Source: Flavobacteriia bacterium
Lineage (GTDB): Bacteria > Bacteroidota > Bacteroidia > Flavobacteriales > Weeksellaceae
DNA: 64,000 bases
NCBI GenBank assembly: GCA_015999765.1
Contig: JAECQR010000003.1
Span: 186,001-250,000 of the forward strand
Direction: 5' to 3'
The notes below the pieces were generated by a model. The model was not told the DNA's origin. It was given only the letters and a program-made list of their open reading frames with translations, and did not search any database. Shown here piece after piece: positions 44,162 through 51,161 of this stretch. Each line of letters starts with the position of its first letter. Position 1 is the first letter of the stretch. The translations under genes were made by a program, and so were the position numbers.

Positions 44162-44193
44162 CAAATATAAAAAATAGGAAACTCATAAACCAA
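44162..44193 (-). promoter_or_regulatory. Promoter of the tetR-efflux operon (TTG-N21-TATATTTG)
   Basis: On the minus strand TTG (44193-44191), a 21-base spacer, and a perfect -7 box TATATTTG (44169-44162), 17 bases before the chosen ATG. Confidence 0.55.
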
Positions 44194-44272
44194 ATAAGTT
44201 TACTAGTTTTTTATTGAATTATTCTATTGCCGTATTGCTGGTTTCAATGGAAGATAAAATCTCCAAGGGTGT

Positions 44273-44331
44273 AATCACCTCATTAATCACTATTTACAGT
44301 GATTTTTTAATTTTCATTTGAATAGGTGATT
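44273..44331. promoter_or_regulatory. Nested AATCAC inverted repeats upstream of the curli operon
   Basis: An outer 8-base pair AATCACCT (44273-44280) and AGGTGATT (44324-44331) encloses an inner 7-base pair AATCACT (44285-44291) and AGTGATT (44298-44304). All four half sites share AATCAC. The cluster ends 20 bases before the csgA -7 box. No plus-strand gene lies upstream, so the inner hairpin with its T-run is not needed as a terminator; a regulator-binding region is more likely. Confidence 0.5.
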
Positions 44332-44351
44332 TTTCGCTTTCCTAATCCTTC

Positions 44352-44359
44352 TACATTTG
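44352..44359 (+). promoter_or_regulatory. Promoter -7 box of the curli operon
   Basis: Perfect TACATTTG, 32 bases before the major curlin ATG. No TTG at the expected -33 spacing; activator dependence would fit. Confidence 0.5.
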
Positions 44360-44391
44360 TATCACAAACTAACCAATAAAATTTTTTAACC

Positions 44392-45210
44392 ATGAAAAAA
44401 TTACTTTCTAGTGCATTCGCACTTATCGCAGTAAGCTTCGCTTATGCACAATCCAATGTAGATGTAACTACACAGGTGGGAACTGGTAACTATGCTACAG
44501 TTGACCAGACCGGATTTATGAATAACAATTCACTTTTGCAATTTGGCAACAATAACGATGCTGATATTGACCAAACTGGATGGTTTAACCAAAACGACGC
44601 TGTAAGCTGGGGTAATGGTAACGATATCAATGTAGATCAGGTGGGTATTGGGAACTCCAACAGCACAGAACAGTATGGTAATAACAACGATGCGCAGACA
44701 GATCAAAACGGATTACTGAACGAAGTTGAGCAACTACAGGTAGGTAACGGAAACGATGCTTATGCTGAGCAAGACGGCGCGTTTAACTATGCTTCCCAAG
44801 TTCAGGACGGTAATAATAATGATGCCTCTTCTGAGCAAACCGGAATGGATAACGTGGTTTACCAGGATCAGGATGGTAACAACAATGATGCTGCTGCAAT
44901 TCAAATGGGTAATGACAACTATATCCATCAGTTACAGGATGGTAATGGCAATGACGCTACTCACGACCAGTATGGTAACGGAAACTACGCAGATTCTCAC
45001 CAATACGGTAACAACAACGAAACCTTAGGTTTACAGATGGGCAACGATAATGATTTGATTCAATACCAATGGGGAAGCGGAAACTACGCTGACGACTGGC
45101 AAATTGGTAACAATAACTTAGCTGACACATGGCAAATTGGAACTAACCATTCACACATAGGAACACAGATTGGTAACTCCAACACGATGATTATTACTCA
45201 ATCTAACTAG
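44392..45210 (+). CDS. csgA: Major curlin subunit (CsgA-like functional amyloid)
   Basis: A secreted 272-residue amyloid subunit. After the signal peptide MKKLLSSAFALIAVSFAYAQ and a 5-residue spacer come exactly eleven repeats of 22 residues (residues 26-267) and a 5-residue tail. Each repeat has the curlin pattern of Gln at 3, Gly at 5, Asn at 8, Gln at 14, Gly at 16 and Asn at 19, i.e. two QxGxxN half-units of 11. Exceptions are a Ser for Gln in repeat 3 and a His for Asn in repeat 11. No repeat contains an insertion. E. coli CsgA has five repeats, so this subunit is about twice as long. The acidic GNNNDA turns give a strongly negative fibre. It heads the operon with csgE, csgF and csgG genes and is followed by a hairpin. 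Confidence 0.92.
   Translation: MKKLLSSAFALIAVSFAYAQSNVDVTTQVGTGNYATVDQTGFMNNNSLLQFGNNNDADIDQTGWFNQNDAVSWGNGNDINVDQVGIGNSNSTEQYGNNNDAQTDQNGLLNEVEQLQVGNGNDAYAEQDGAFNYASQVQDGNNNDASSEQTGMDNVVYQDQDGNNNDAAAIQMGNDNYIHQLQDGNGNDATHDQYGNGNYADSHQYGNNNETLGLQMGNDNDLIQYQWGSGNYADDWQIGNNNLADTWQIGTNHSHIGTQIGNSNTMIITQSN
44467..45192 (+). repeat. Eleven in-frame 66-base curlin repeats
   Basis: Each 66-base unit encodes one 22-residue curlin repeat. Units are diverged at the DNA level apart from short GGTAA(C/T)xACxATGATGC-like cores, so the array is held by protein selection rather than recent duplication. Confidence 0.85.
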
Positions 45211-45232
45211 TAATAACTTTTATATATCAATG

Positions 45233-45263
45233 CAGGAGGAATTTCGGTTTCTCCTGTGTTTTT
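45233..45263 (+). terminator. Intra-operon hairpin after the major curlin gene
   Basis: CAGGAG and CTCCTG arms around a 12-base loop, followed by GTTTTT, between the csgA stop and the next start. A leaky terminator here would let the major subunit be made in excess over the assembly proteins. Confidence 0.6.
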
Positions 45264-45279
45264 AATTAAGAAAGACCCC

Positions 45280-45678
45280 ATGAAAAATTTATTCACATTT
45301 TTATGTTTTTTCTTTGCCTATCTGGGGTTTGCGCAGGTTAACCCCTCCTCAATTAACAGTTTAAATGTCCTGGATTATTATCAGAGAAACCATCACATCC
45401 AGGAGCCTGTAAATGCTTCGCAAAGCATAGTACTCCAAATTGGAAACGAAAACATTATAGAGGTACGAGATCAAAGACAGGAATATCTAGAACTCAGTCA
45501 AGTAGGTAACGACAATACGATATATTTTACAAACCCAAATAATTACCCTACCAATGCCGAAATAAATATACAGGGCTCAGGCAATTACGTTGATATTCTG
45601 GGTAGCAACAGCATTTCCGATGGCATGAAAATCAATATCAACGCCAATGACATGACGATTTATATGAGAAATTACTAA
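45280..45678 (+). CDS. Minor curlin-like protein (possible CsgB-type nucleator)
   Basis: A 132-residue secreted protein with signal peptide MKNLFTFLCFFFAYLGFAQ. The mature part has a non-repeat region (to about residue 52), then curlin-like half-units: SIVLQIGNENIIEV, LELSQVGNDNTIYF, and degenerate ones around INIQGSGNYVDIL and MKININANDMTIYM. It ends RNY. Few, irregular repeats and the position next to csgA fit a nucleator or cap such as CsgB, but the match is by pattern only. The ATG follows the intra-operon hairpin; an earlier GTG lies inside it. Confidence 0.72.
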   Translation: MKNLFTFLCFFFAYLGFAQVNPSSINSLNVLDYYQRNHHIQEPVNASQSIVLQIGNENIIEVRDQRQEYLELSQVGNDNTIYFTNPNNYPTNAEINIQGSGNYVDILGSNSISDGMKININANDMTIYMRNY

Positions 45679-45688
45679 TCCCTTGAAA

Positions 45689-46405
45689 ATGAAAACTCTC
45701 ATCGCAATTCTGGTCGCTTTTTTTCTGGCTAACCATACCTCCGCTCAACATATAAGCGGAATTACCGGAAAAATTAAAACCGAAAACAAAGAAGGTCTTC
45801 TGAAAATTACAGCCACCGCAATTAACAAGTCAAGTATTCATCACAGTTTAAATTACATTCTGGTTTCTGTGAAAAAAGGAAAGAACGGAAGTTCAAGCAA
45901 TAAACAAAGCGGCAAATTTTCATTAAAACCGAATGAAACTAAAACCTTAGCAGAAACTAATCTCAACCTTACGAAACAAGATGCGTTGAAAGTGTATTTA
46001 TTTGTTAAGGACGAGGAGTCTGATGAATTACTCTCCAAAGACAGCTTGGAAGTTAATCCTGAAAAATTCAGTTCTGCAGTTAGTTACATCCCCGAAAGCA
46101 GTATTGAACTGGTGGGGTTAACAATTGATGAAACCAAAACCAGACTCGGTCAATTATTCTACGAATCCTTTTTTAAAAAGTATAATCAAATTCCTAAGAA
46201 ATTCGAAGGAACTGTTACGATTTCTGAACTTCCGTCATTTGGGCGTAACAGCAGAATCATTGTCACTCAGGATGATCAAATGATTCACAGCTTTTTAACC
46301 CGCCCTGATGAAGAATCTATAGATGCCGAAGCCGACAGGGCAGTGGCAAACCTTGCGGAGTATAATTCCAGAAACAGTTTGAAAAATAAGGAATTTAAAT
46401 ATTAA
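45689..46405 (+). CDS. csgE: CsgE-like curli assembly protein with N-terminal CsgH-like domain
   Basis: A secreted 238-residue protein with signal peptide MKTLIAILVAFFLANHTSAQ. Residues 140-225 match CsgE, the periplasmic adaptor that caps the CsgG pore: GLTIDETKTRLGQLFYESFF, EGTVTISELPSFGRNSRI, and VTQDDQMIHSFLTRPDEE. Residues 21-120 form an added beta-sandwich-like domain with SLNYILVSVKKGKNGSSS and NKQSGKFSLKPNETKTLAE, which reads like CsgH, the periplasmic curlin-aggregation inhibitor of alphaproteobacteria. E. coli CsgE is about 129 residues and lacks this part. The ATG at 45689 is preferred to the TTG six bases earlier. No separate CsgC or CsgH gene is present in the operon. Confidence 0.82.
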   Translation: MKTLIAILVAFFLANHTSAQHISGITGKIKTENKEGLLKITATAINKSSIHHSLNYILVSVKKGKNGSSSNKQSGKFSLKPNETKTLAETNLNLTKQDALKVYLFVKDEESDELLSKDSLEVNPEKFSSAVSYIPESSIELVGLTIDETKTRLGQLFYESFFKKYNQIPKKFEGTVTISELPSFGRNSRIIVTQDDQMIHSFLTRPDEESIDAEADRAVANLAEYNSRNSLKNKEFKY

Positions 46406-46415
46406 CAATTTCCAC

Positions 46416-46829
46416 ATGAAAAAGCTACTACTCATAGTAATTTTAACAGTATTTTCTATTTCAGCTATAGCACAGCAACTCGTGTATAAGCCCATTAATC
46501 CCGCATTTGGCGGCGATACTTTCAACTACCAATGGTTAATGAGTTCAGCAAGTGCCCAGAACCAGTTTGATAATAATCTTAGAGGAGCATTAGATAGAAG
46601 TACGAATTCTCTTGACAGTTTTACTGAAAATTTAAACCGACAAATCCTCAGTGAATTGTCGCGGAAACTTTTTGGAGATCAGTTCGGCGATGGAGATTTA
46701 CAGCCGGGAACCTATATTTTCGGTTCTATCTACCTGGAAATCATACAAACCGGTCAAGGATTACTTATCAATATTTTAAATACCGATACCGGAGAACAGT
46801 CAGAAATTCTTATTCCCGGTGGCGGTTAA
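46416..46829 (+). CDS. csgF: Curli assembly protein CsgF
   Basis: A 137-residue secreted protein with signal peptide MKKLLLIVILTVFSISAIAQ. CsgF forms a second constriction in the CsgG channel and couples secretion to surface nucleation. The mature N-terminus LVYKPINPAFGGDTFNYQWLM with SASAQN is the conserved CsgF peptide that inserts into the CsgG pore. The C-terminal part has PGTYIFGSIYLEI and INILNTDTGEQSEILIPGG, as in known CsgF. It starts 10 bases after csgE. Confidence 0.92.
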   Translation: MKKLLLIVILTVFSISAIAQQLVYKPINPAFGGDTFNYQWLMSSASAQNQFDNNLRGALDRSTNSLDSFTENLNRQILSELSRKLFGDQFGDGDLQPGTYIFGSIYLEIIQTGQGLLINILNTDTGEQSEILIPGGG

Positions 46830-46842
46830 CAAATTCAACCCT

Positions 46843-48216
46843 ATGAAAACACACAACCTTTTAAAACTAGCATTTCTAACTCCACTTTTACTCCTATTTC
46901 AGCACTGCACACTATTTAATTTACCTACAAACAGCGAAAAATCCACATTAGGAGAAATTACTCCTTATACACCGGAAATTAAAAATCTGCCGGCACCCAA
47001 AGAGAAAATTGTTGTGGGAGTTTATAAATTTCGCGACCAGACCGGCCAGTACAAAGCAGCGGAGAACGGAGCGAGTTGGAGTACAGCAATTCCTCAGGGA
47101 ACAACAACCATATTATTGAAAGCTCTGGAAGACAGCCGTTGGTTCACCCCAATTGAGAGGGAAAATATTGGAAACTTATTGAATGAAAGGCAGATCATCA
47201 GAAGTACAAGAAAAGAATATTCGGGAAACGATGCTACGGAATCCTCAATGTTACCTCCACTGCTTTTTGCAGGTGTAATTCTGGAAGGCGGAGTGATTTC
47301 TTATGATACCAACGTAATGACCGGCGGAATTGGAGCCCGCTATTTTGGCCTAGGGGCTGGAGCGCAATACCGGCAGGACAGAATTACCGTGTATCTTCGT
47401 GCTGTTTCGACTTCTACGGGCGAGATTCTTAAAACAGTTTACACATCAAAAACAATACTCTCCACCAGCATAAACGGCAATTTTTTTAGGTTTATTGATG
47501 CCGAAAGACTTCTTGAGTCTGATGTAGGAATTACACAAAATGAACCGGTACATCTGGCGGTCACTGAAGCTATTGAAAAAGCAGTTCTTTCTTTAATTGT
47601 TGAGGGAGTTCGCGATAATCTTTGGGCGAACAAACAGAAGAGTCCCGGGGATTTCAAAGAAATTATCGCTAATTACAAATCCGAAGAGAAATTGAATGAC
47701 CAGCGGCTCATCGGCAACAAATTCCCGAACAGTGACAGAGGCAAGTTTGCTCTTTTTGCCTATGCTGAAGGTTTTAAGATTAAAGGCGATTATGTAGATG
47801 CAAAGATGACGCTCGGTGGAAAGGCCGGAATTAAGTACTTCCTTACCGATAATTTAAATGCTGAAGTAAATTTTAATGCAGTTACGATGGAAAACAAGGA
47901 TATCTTCAAAAAATCTGTAATGATGTCGGAAATCAATTTAGAGTATCTTTTCCTTTCAAAATATAAGTTCAGTCCTTTTGTCTATGCGGGCGGTGGCTCC
48001 TTTTTTTCACCGGACAAAACAAGATACAAGGCACAGTTTGGAGGTGGATTGGAATATTTAGCTACTAAGAATCTTGCGGTTCGGATCGTAAGTCAATATG
48101 ATTTCGGATTTGATGATGACTGGGATGACTACATCAACGGATCCCAAAAAGATCAGGGTGTGAGAATTGGCCTAGGTTTAAACTATTATTTCAGTTCAAA
48201 AAAAATTAAAAACTAA
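46843..48216 (+). CDS. csgG: Curli secretion channel CsgG with C-terminal beta-barrel-like extension
   Basis: A 457-residue protein. The CsgG domain (about residues 50-265) has KIVVGVYKFRDQTGQYK, GTTTILLKALEDSRWFTPIERENIGNLL, YDTNVMTGGIGARYFGLG for the membrane hairpins and AVLSLIVEGVRDNLW. CsgG nonamers form the ungated outer-membrane pore for curlins. E. coli CsgG has 277 residues. Here about 170 more follow, alternating like an outer-membrane barrel (KFSPFVYAGGGSFFSP, YKAQFGGGLEYLATKNLAVR, GVRIGLGLNYYF). The N-terminus has a likely lipid-anchoring Cys22, but the lipobox reads FQHC, with an unusual His before the cysteine. The ATG is chosen over an upstream alternative start overlapping csgF. 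Confidence 0.9.
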   Translation: MKTHNLLKLAFLTPLLLLFQHCTLFNLPTNSEKSTLGEITPYTPEIKNLPAPKEKIVVGVYKFRDQTGQYKAAENGASWSTAIPQGTTTILLKALEDSRWFTPIERENIGNLLNERQIIRSTRKEYSGNDATESSMLPPLLFAGVILEGGVISYDTNVMTGGIGARYFGLGAGAQYRQDRITVYLRAVSTSTGEILKTVYTSKTILSTSINGNFFRFIDAERLLESDVGITQNEPVHLAVTEAIEKAVLSLIVEGVRDNLWANKQKSPGDFKEIIANYKSEEKLNDQRLIGNKFPNSDRGKFALFAYAEGFKIKGDYVDAKMTLGGKAGIKYFLTDNLNAEVNFNAVTMENKDIFKKSVMMSEINLEYLFLSKYKFSPFVYAGGGSFFSPDKTRYKAQFGGGLEYLATKNLAVRIVSQYDFGFDDDWDDYINGSQKDQGVRIGLGLNYYFSSKKIKN

Positions 48217-48220
48217 AATC

Positions 48221-49714
48221 ATGAAGAAACTATTATATATACTTACGTTTTTTGCGCTGATATTCTCCATTATTTCCTGTAGTGAGGAGTTGGTGGATAA
48301 AGTTCAGACCGGAACTTTAAAGGGGGTTGTTATTAAAAAAGGCACCAATCAACCTCTGAAAAATGTAAAAGTCCACACTACCCCATCTACAGAAACTGTT
48401 TTCACCAAAGACGATGGAAGTTTTATCATAGAAAACATCCCAATTGGCGATTATTCCGTGCGGGCAGAACTCATGGGTTATCTTACAAGTTTCCAGGGCG
48501 TTAGTCTTAAGAATAATGCTCAGGTCGTTTCTGTAGTTTTTGAGCTTAGTGATGATGAATCACTGAATTCCCCGCCATCAGTACCTATACTTTTAAGTCC
48601 GGTAGACAATGCTGTGAATCAGCCGCTTTCAGTAGATTTATCCTGGAATGCAACAGATGCTGATTCGTTGGATGTTTTAAAATATAAACTCACCGTTAAA
48701 AATGATTTCGATAGTCAGGTTGTTGAAATTAATGACTTGACAGATAAGCACTATTTTCTTGAAAATTTGAAATTTGGCGTAACTTATTACTGGCAGGTGA
48801 GCGTAAACGACGGAGTGAATCCAGCGGTAAACAGTGAAGTTTTCAGGTTTAAAACTAATTCCGTTCCCAACAACAGGTTCCATTATGTAAAGAAAACCAA
48901 TGGCAATTACTATGTTGTTTCGAGTGATGAGGCCAATACGAATTTTCAGTTTACACCACTTTCAACAAACAGTTGGCGGCCCCGACTCAATCAAAATGCG
49001 GGATTAATAGCTTTTCTAAGGACAGTTGGTGGAAATGCACACATTTTTACAGCAAAGCCGGATGGTTCGCAACCATTCCAGGTTACAGCAATTCCGATCG
49101 CAGGGTTTAATAATGCAGAAATTGATTTCTCATGGAGTACAAACGGAAAAGAATTTCTCTATGCAAGCTTCTCCAAGCTTTACCGGATTAATAAGGACGG
49201 CAGCGGATTAGAACTTGTTTACTCAACGCCGGACGGTAGTTTTATTTCGGAATGCGACTGGAGTTACGACGGAAGTAAGGTTGCGCTAAAGACCAATGAT
49301 CCTAGCGGTTACAATGTTAAAATTTATGTCATTGACATGATGGAAAATACAGTGAAAACTGTGCTGGAAAGTGTGGCAGGCGCAGCAGGCGGACTTAATT
49401 TTTCTGTAGACGGTAACCTTTTACTCTACACCTATGATATTTCAGGTCACCAGGAAGATAATTACAGGCAGCTCAATACACATATCTTCATTTATAATAT
49501 GTTAACGGATACACACACCGATATTTCTGCAGCAAGTGACAAACCCGATGGAAGTAATGATCTGGATCCGCGATTTTCACCTAATAATGCTGATGTGATT
49601 TTTACAAATACTTCTAACGACGGCATATCAGTAAAAAATATATTAAAAATTATCCTGCAGGATAATTCAAGAACTACCTTATTCCCCGACGCAGAAATGC
49701 CAGATTGGGAGTGA
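48221..49714 (+). CDS. Curli-operon lipoprotein with FN3-like and beta-propeller domains
   Basis: A 497-residue lipoprotein (lipobox IISC, Cys20). It has a carboxypeptidase-regulatory-like domain at about residues 33-112 (GTLKGVVIKKGTNQPLKNVK, DDGSFIIENIPIGDYSVRAE). An FN3-like domain follows at about 118-212 (PSVPILLSPVDNAVNQPLSV, GVTYYWQVSVNDG). A TolB/WD40-like propeller covers about 225-497, with blades marked WRPRLNQNAGLIAFLR, FSWSTNGKEFLYAS, CDWSYDGSKVALKT, LNFSVDGNLLLYTY and PRFSPNNADVIFTN. It starts 4 bases after csgG and ends before tandem terminators, so it is part of the curli operon. I know no E. coli counterpart. Surface display and contact with the fibre or with glycans is inference. 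Confidence 0.82.
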   Translation: MKKLLYILTFFALIFSIISCSEELVDKVQTGTLKGVVIKKGTNQPLKNVKVHTTPSTETVFTKDDGSFIIENIPIGDYSVRAELMGYLTSFQGVSLKNNAQVVSVVFELSDDESLNSPPSVPILLSPVDNAVNQPLSVDLSWNATDADSLDVLKYKLTVKNDFDSQVVEINDLTDKHYFLENLKFGVTYYWQVSVNDGVNPAVNSEVFRFKTNSVPNNRFHYVKKTNGNYYVVSSDEANTNFQFTPLSTNSWRPRLNQNAGLIAFLRTVGGNAHIFTAKPDGSQPFQVTAIPIAGFNNAEIDFSWSTNGKEFLYASFSKLYRINKDGSGLELVYSTPDGSFISECDWSYDGSKVALKTNDPSGYNVKIYVIDMMENTVKTVLESVAGAAGGLNFSVDGNLLLYTYDISGHQEDNYRQLNTHIFIYNMLTDTHTDISAASDKPDGSNDLDPRFSPNNADVIFTNTSNDGISVKNILKIILQDNSRTTLFPDAEMPDWE

Positions 49715-49726
49715 TGTTTTCAAGGG

Positions 49727-49758
49727 AGTTGAGGAATTTATTCCTCAACTTTTTTTTA
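49727..49758 (+). terminator. Terminator of the curli operon
   Basis: Arms AGTTGAGGAA and TTCCTCAACT, loop TTTA, then a long T-run. Confidence 0.9.
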
Positions 49759-49766
49759 TTTTACAA

Positions 49767-49792
49767 AGCAGAGGAAATAACTCTGCTTTTTT
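49767..49792 (+). terminator. Second tandem hairpin after the curli operon
   Basis: Arms AGCAGAG and CTCTGCT with a 7-base loop, then six T. It backs up the first terminator and separates the curli operon from convergent holB. Confidence 0.7.
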
Positions 49793-49829
49793 AGTGTCCC
49801 AGCTGAATGGTGGTTAAGAAAAATAGGAC

Positions 49830-50948
49830 TTAAGGAGCCTTATGGATGTAACGTGAAAGCTTAATTCCCAGATCAGTCCACACGATCCTTGGATTTGCAT
49901 TACGTTCCAGATGATAATCTGCATCAGATATTTCGGTGAGAATTGCTTCAATATTAGCACCGTGAATAAACCGGGAAAAACTTTCCCATTTAAAACCTCC
50001 GGAATCAATTTTTTTATACACCAAAGTTTCGTTACCATAATTCTGAAGTAACGCAAGACGGAACATCTCAGCGCAGTAATCTAAAAAATTCTTCTGCTTT
50101 TCGCGGTTCCAGGCTGCGATGTTACGTCCCCAAAAAACGATATTTTTCAGAAATTCTGGTTTTTTCTTTACCTGAAATGCCTCACGAACCCACATTACAA
50201 AAAGATCTTCGAATTCCGTATCTGCATTTTCTGAAACCAAAAGTTTCTGCGCGCTGTTCCAGTCACCCTGAGCCTGAAAAACGGTTTCTCTAAGTTTTTC
50301 CTCTCCGATCTGATGATTATTTTTAAGGAAATTCTCGATGTCTTCGTCCTGAATTCTGGGAATTTCTACCAGCTGAGTCCGGGAAAGAATAGTTGGTAAA
50401 ATAAAATCAATATTTTCAGCGGTAAGAATGATTAAAGTATCTTTCGGTGGTTCTTCCAGAAACTTCAGGAATTTGTTGGCTGCGGAAATATTCATTTTGT
50501 CTGCCTGCCAAACAATTAAAATTTTGCTGCCGCCTTCGAAACTTTTTAAAGCAAATTTTTTGTTCAGTTCATCAACTTCGTCGGCATAAATAGTAAGCTG
50601 TTTGTTCTCGGACTCCAGAATTTTAGTCCAGTCTTCATTATTGGCGTACGGATTGGCAAGAATCATTTCCCTGAAATTTTCAAGAAAATTATCAGAAAGT
50701 CCGCTGCTTTTTTCTTTAAACACAGGAAAACTGAAATGCAGATCAAGGTGATTCAGATGTTCTACTTTTGATGAAGAATGCACATTCTCTTTCGCGAAGA
50801 TTTCTTTGGCAAAAGCCAGTGCAAGCGGCAGCGTACCGTACCCTTCTTTCCCGATGAAAAGTTGTGCATGTCCTACCCTGTTATTTGAAATGCTCTCTCT
50901 AAGGAGATTTTTAAGATTTTCCTGACCTACAATCTGTTCCCAATTCAT
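49830..50948 (-). CDS. holB: DNA polymerase III subunit delta-prime-like protein
   Basis: A 372-residue AAA+ protein of the clamp loader. It opens with WEQIVGQENLKNLLRESI, like DnaX-family proteins. The Walker A position reads GKEGYGTLPLA, without the usual GK(T/S), which fits the non-ATP-hydrolysing delta-prime role. The sensor region has ANKFLKFLEEPPKDTLIILTA and the SRT motif in LPTILSRTQLVEI, which provides the arginine that reaches into the neighbouring subunit. The C-terminal domain is helical. It is transcribed alone, with a -7 box only four bases before the ATG. Confidence 0.9.
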   Translation of the reverse strand: MNWEQIVGQENLKNLLRESISNNRVGHAQLFIGKEGYGTLPLALAFAKEIFAKENVHSSSKVEHLNHLDLHFSFPVFKEKSSGLSDNFLENFREMILANPYANNEDWTKILESENKQLTIYADEVDELNKKFALKSFEGGSKILIVWQADKMNISAANKFLKFLEEPPKDTLIILTAENIDFILPTILSRTQLVEIPRIQDEDIENFLKNNHQIGEEKLRETVFQAQGDWNSAQKLLVSENADTEFEDLFVMWVREAFQVKKKPEFLKNIVFWGRNIAAWNREKQKNFLDYCAEMFRLALLQNYGNETLVYKKIDSGGFKWESFSRFIHGANIEAILTEISDADYHLERNANPRIVWTDLGIKLSRYIHKAP

Positions 50949-50952
50949 TTTT

Positions 50953-50960
50953 CAAAGATA
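50953..50960 (-). promoter_or_regulatory. Promoter -7 box of holB
   Basis: Perfect TATCTTTG on the minus strand, ending 4 bases before the ATG, which implies an almost leaderless transcript. The 213-base divergent region shows no other clear element. Confidence 0.45.
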
Positions 50961-51161
50961 AAAAAAATTGCCTCACGTAAGTTTTCTCAATGATTTTCAA
51001 AACACCTACTATTCAACATTATTTGGAATTCTCGCACGATTTCTCAGATAGCACTTTTCCTTTTTAATAACAACAAAGCCCCTTAACAAACTTTAACCAA
51101 AGTAAATTTCCTCAATTCAGTATTATTTAAGATATTTGCGCATTATTTTTAAAAATAGAGA

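Noticed and set aside
44145-44186. Longer TetR start adding MSFLFFIFALSNLD
   Set aside because: It lies upstream of the predicted transcript start (perfect -7 box at 44162-44169) and would add a hydrophobic stretch before the helix-turn-helix.
44285-44308. Hairpin with T-run read as a terminator before csgA
   Set aside because: No plus-strand gene lies upstream to be terminated and the csgA -7 box is downstream, so a regulator-binding inverted repeat fits better.
44467-45192. Regular 66-base array as a possible CRISPR or non-coding repeat
   Set aside because: The units are in frame, diverged in DNA, and encode curlin repeats; there are no identical repeats with unique spacers.
43548-49714. 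TetR-efflux genes as part of the curli system
   Set aside because: They are divergent with a separate promoter and form a standard regulated RND pump operon; only shared upstream DNA links them.
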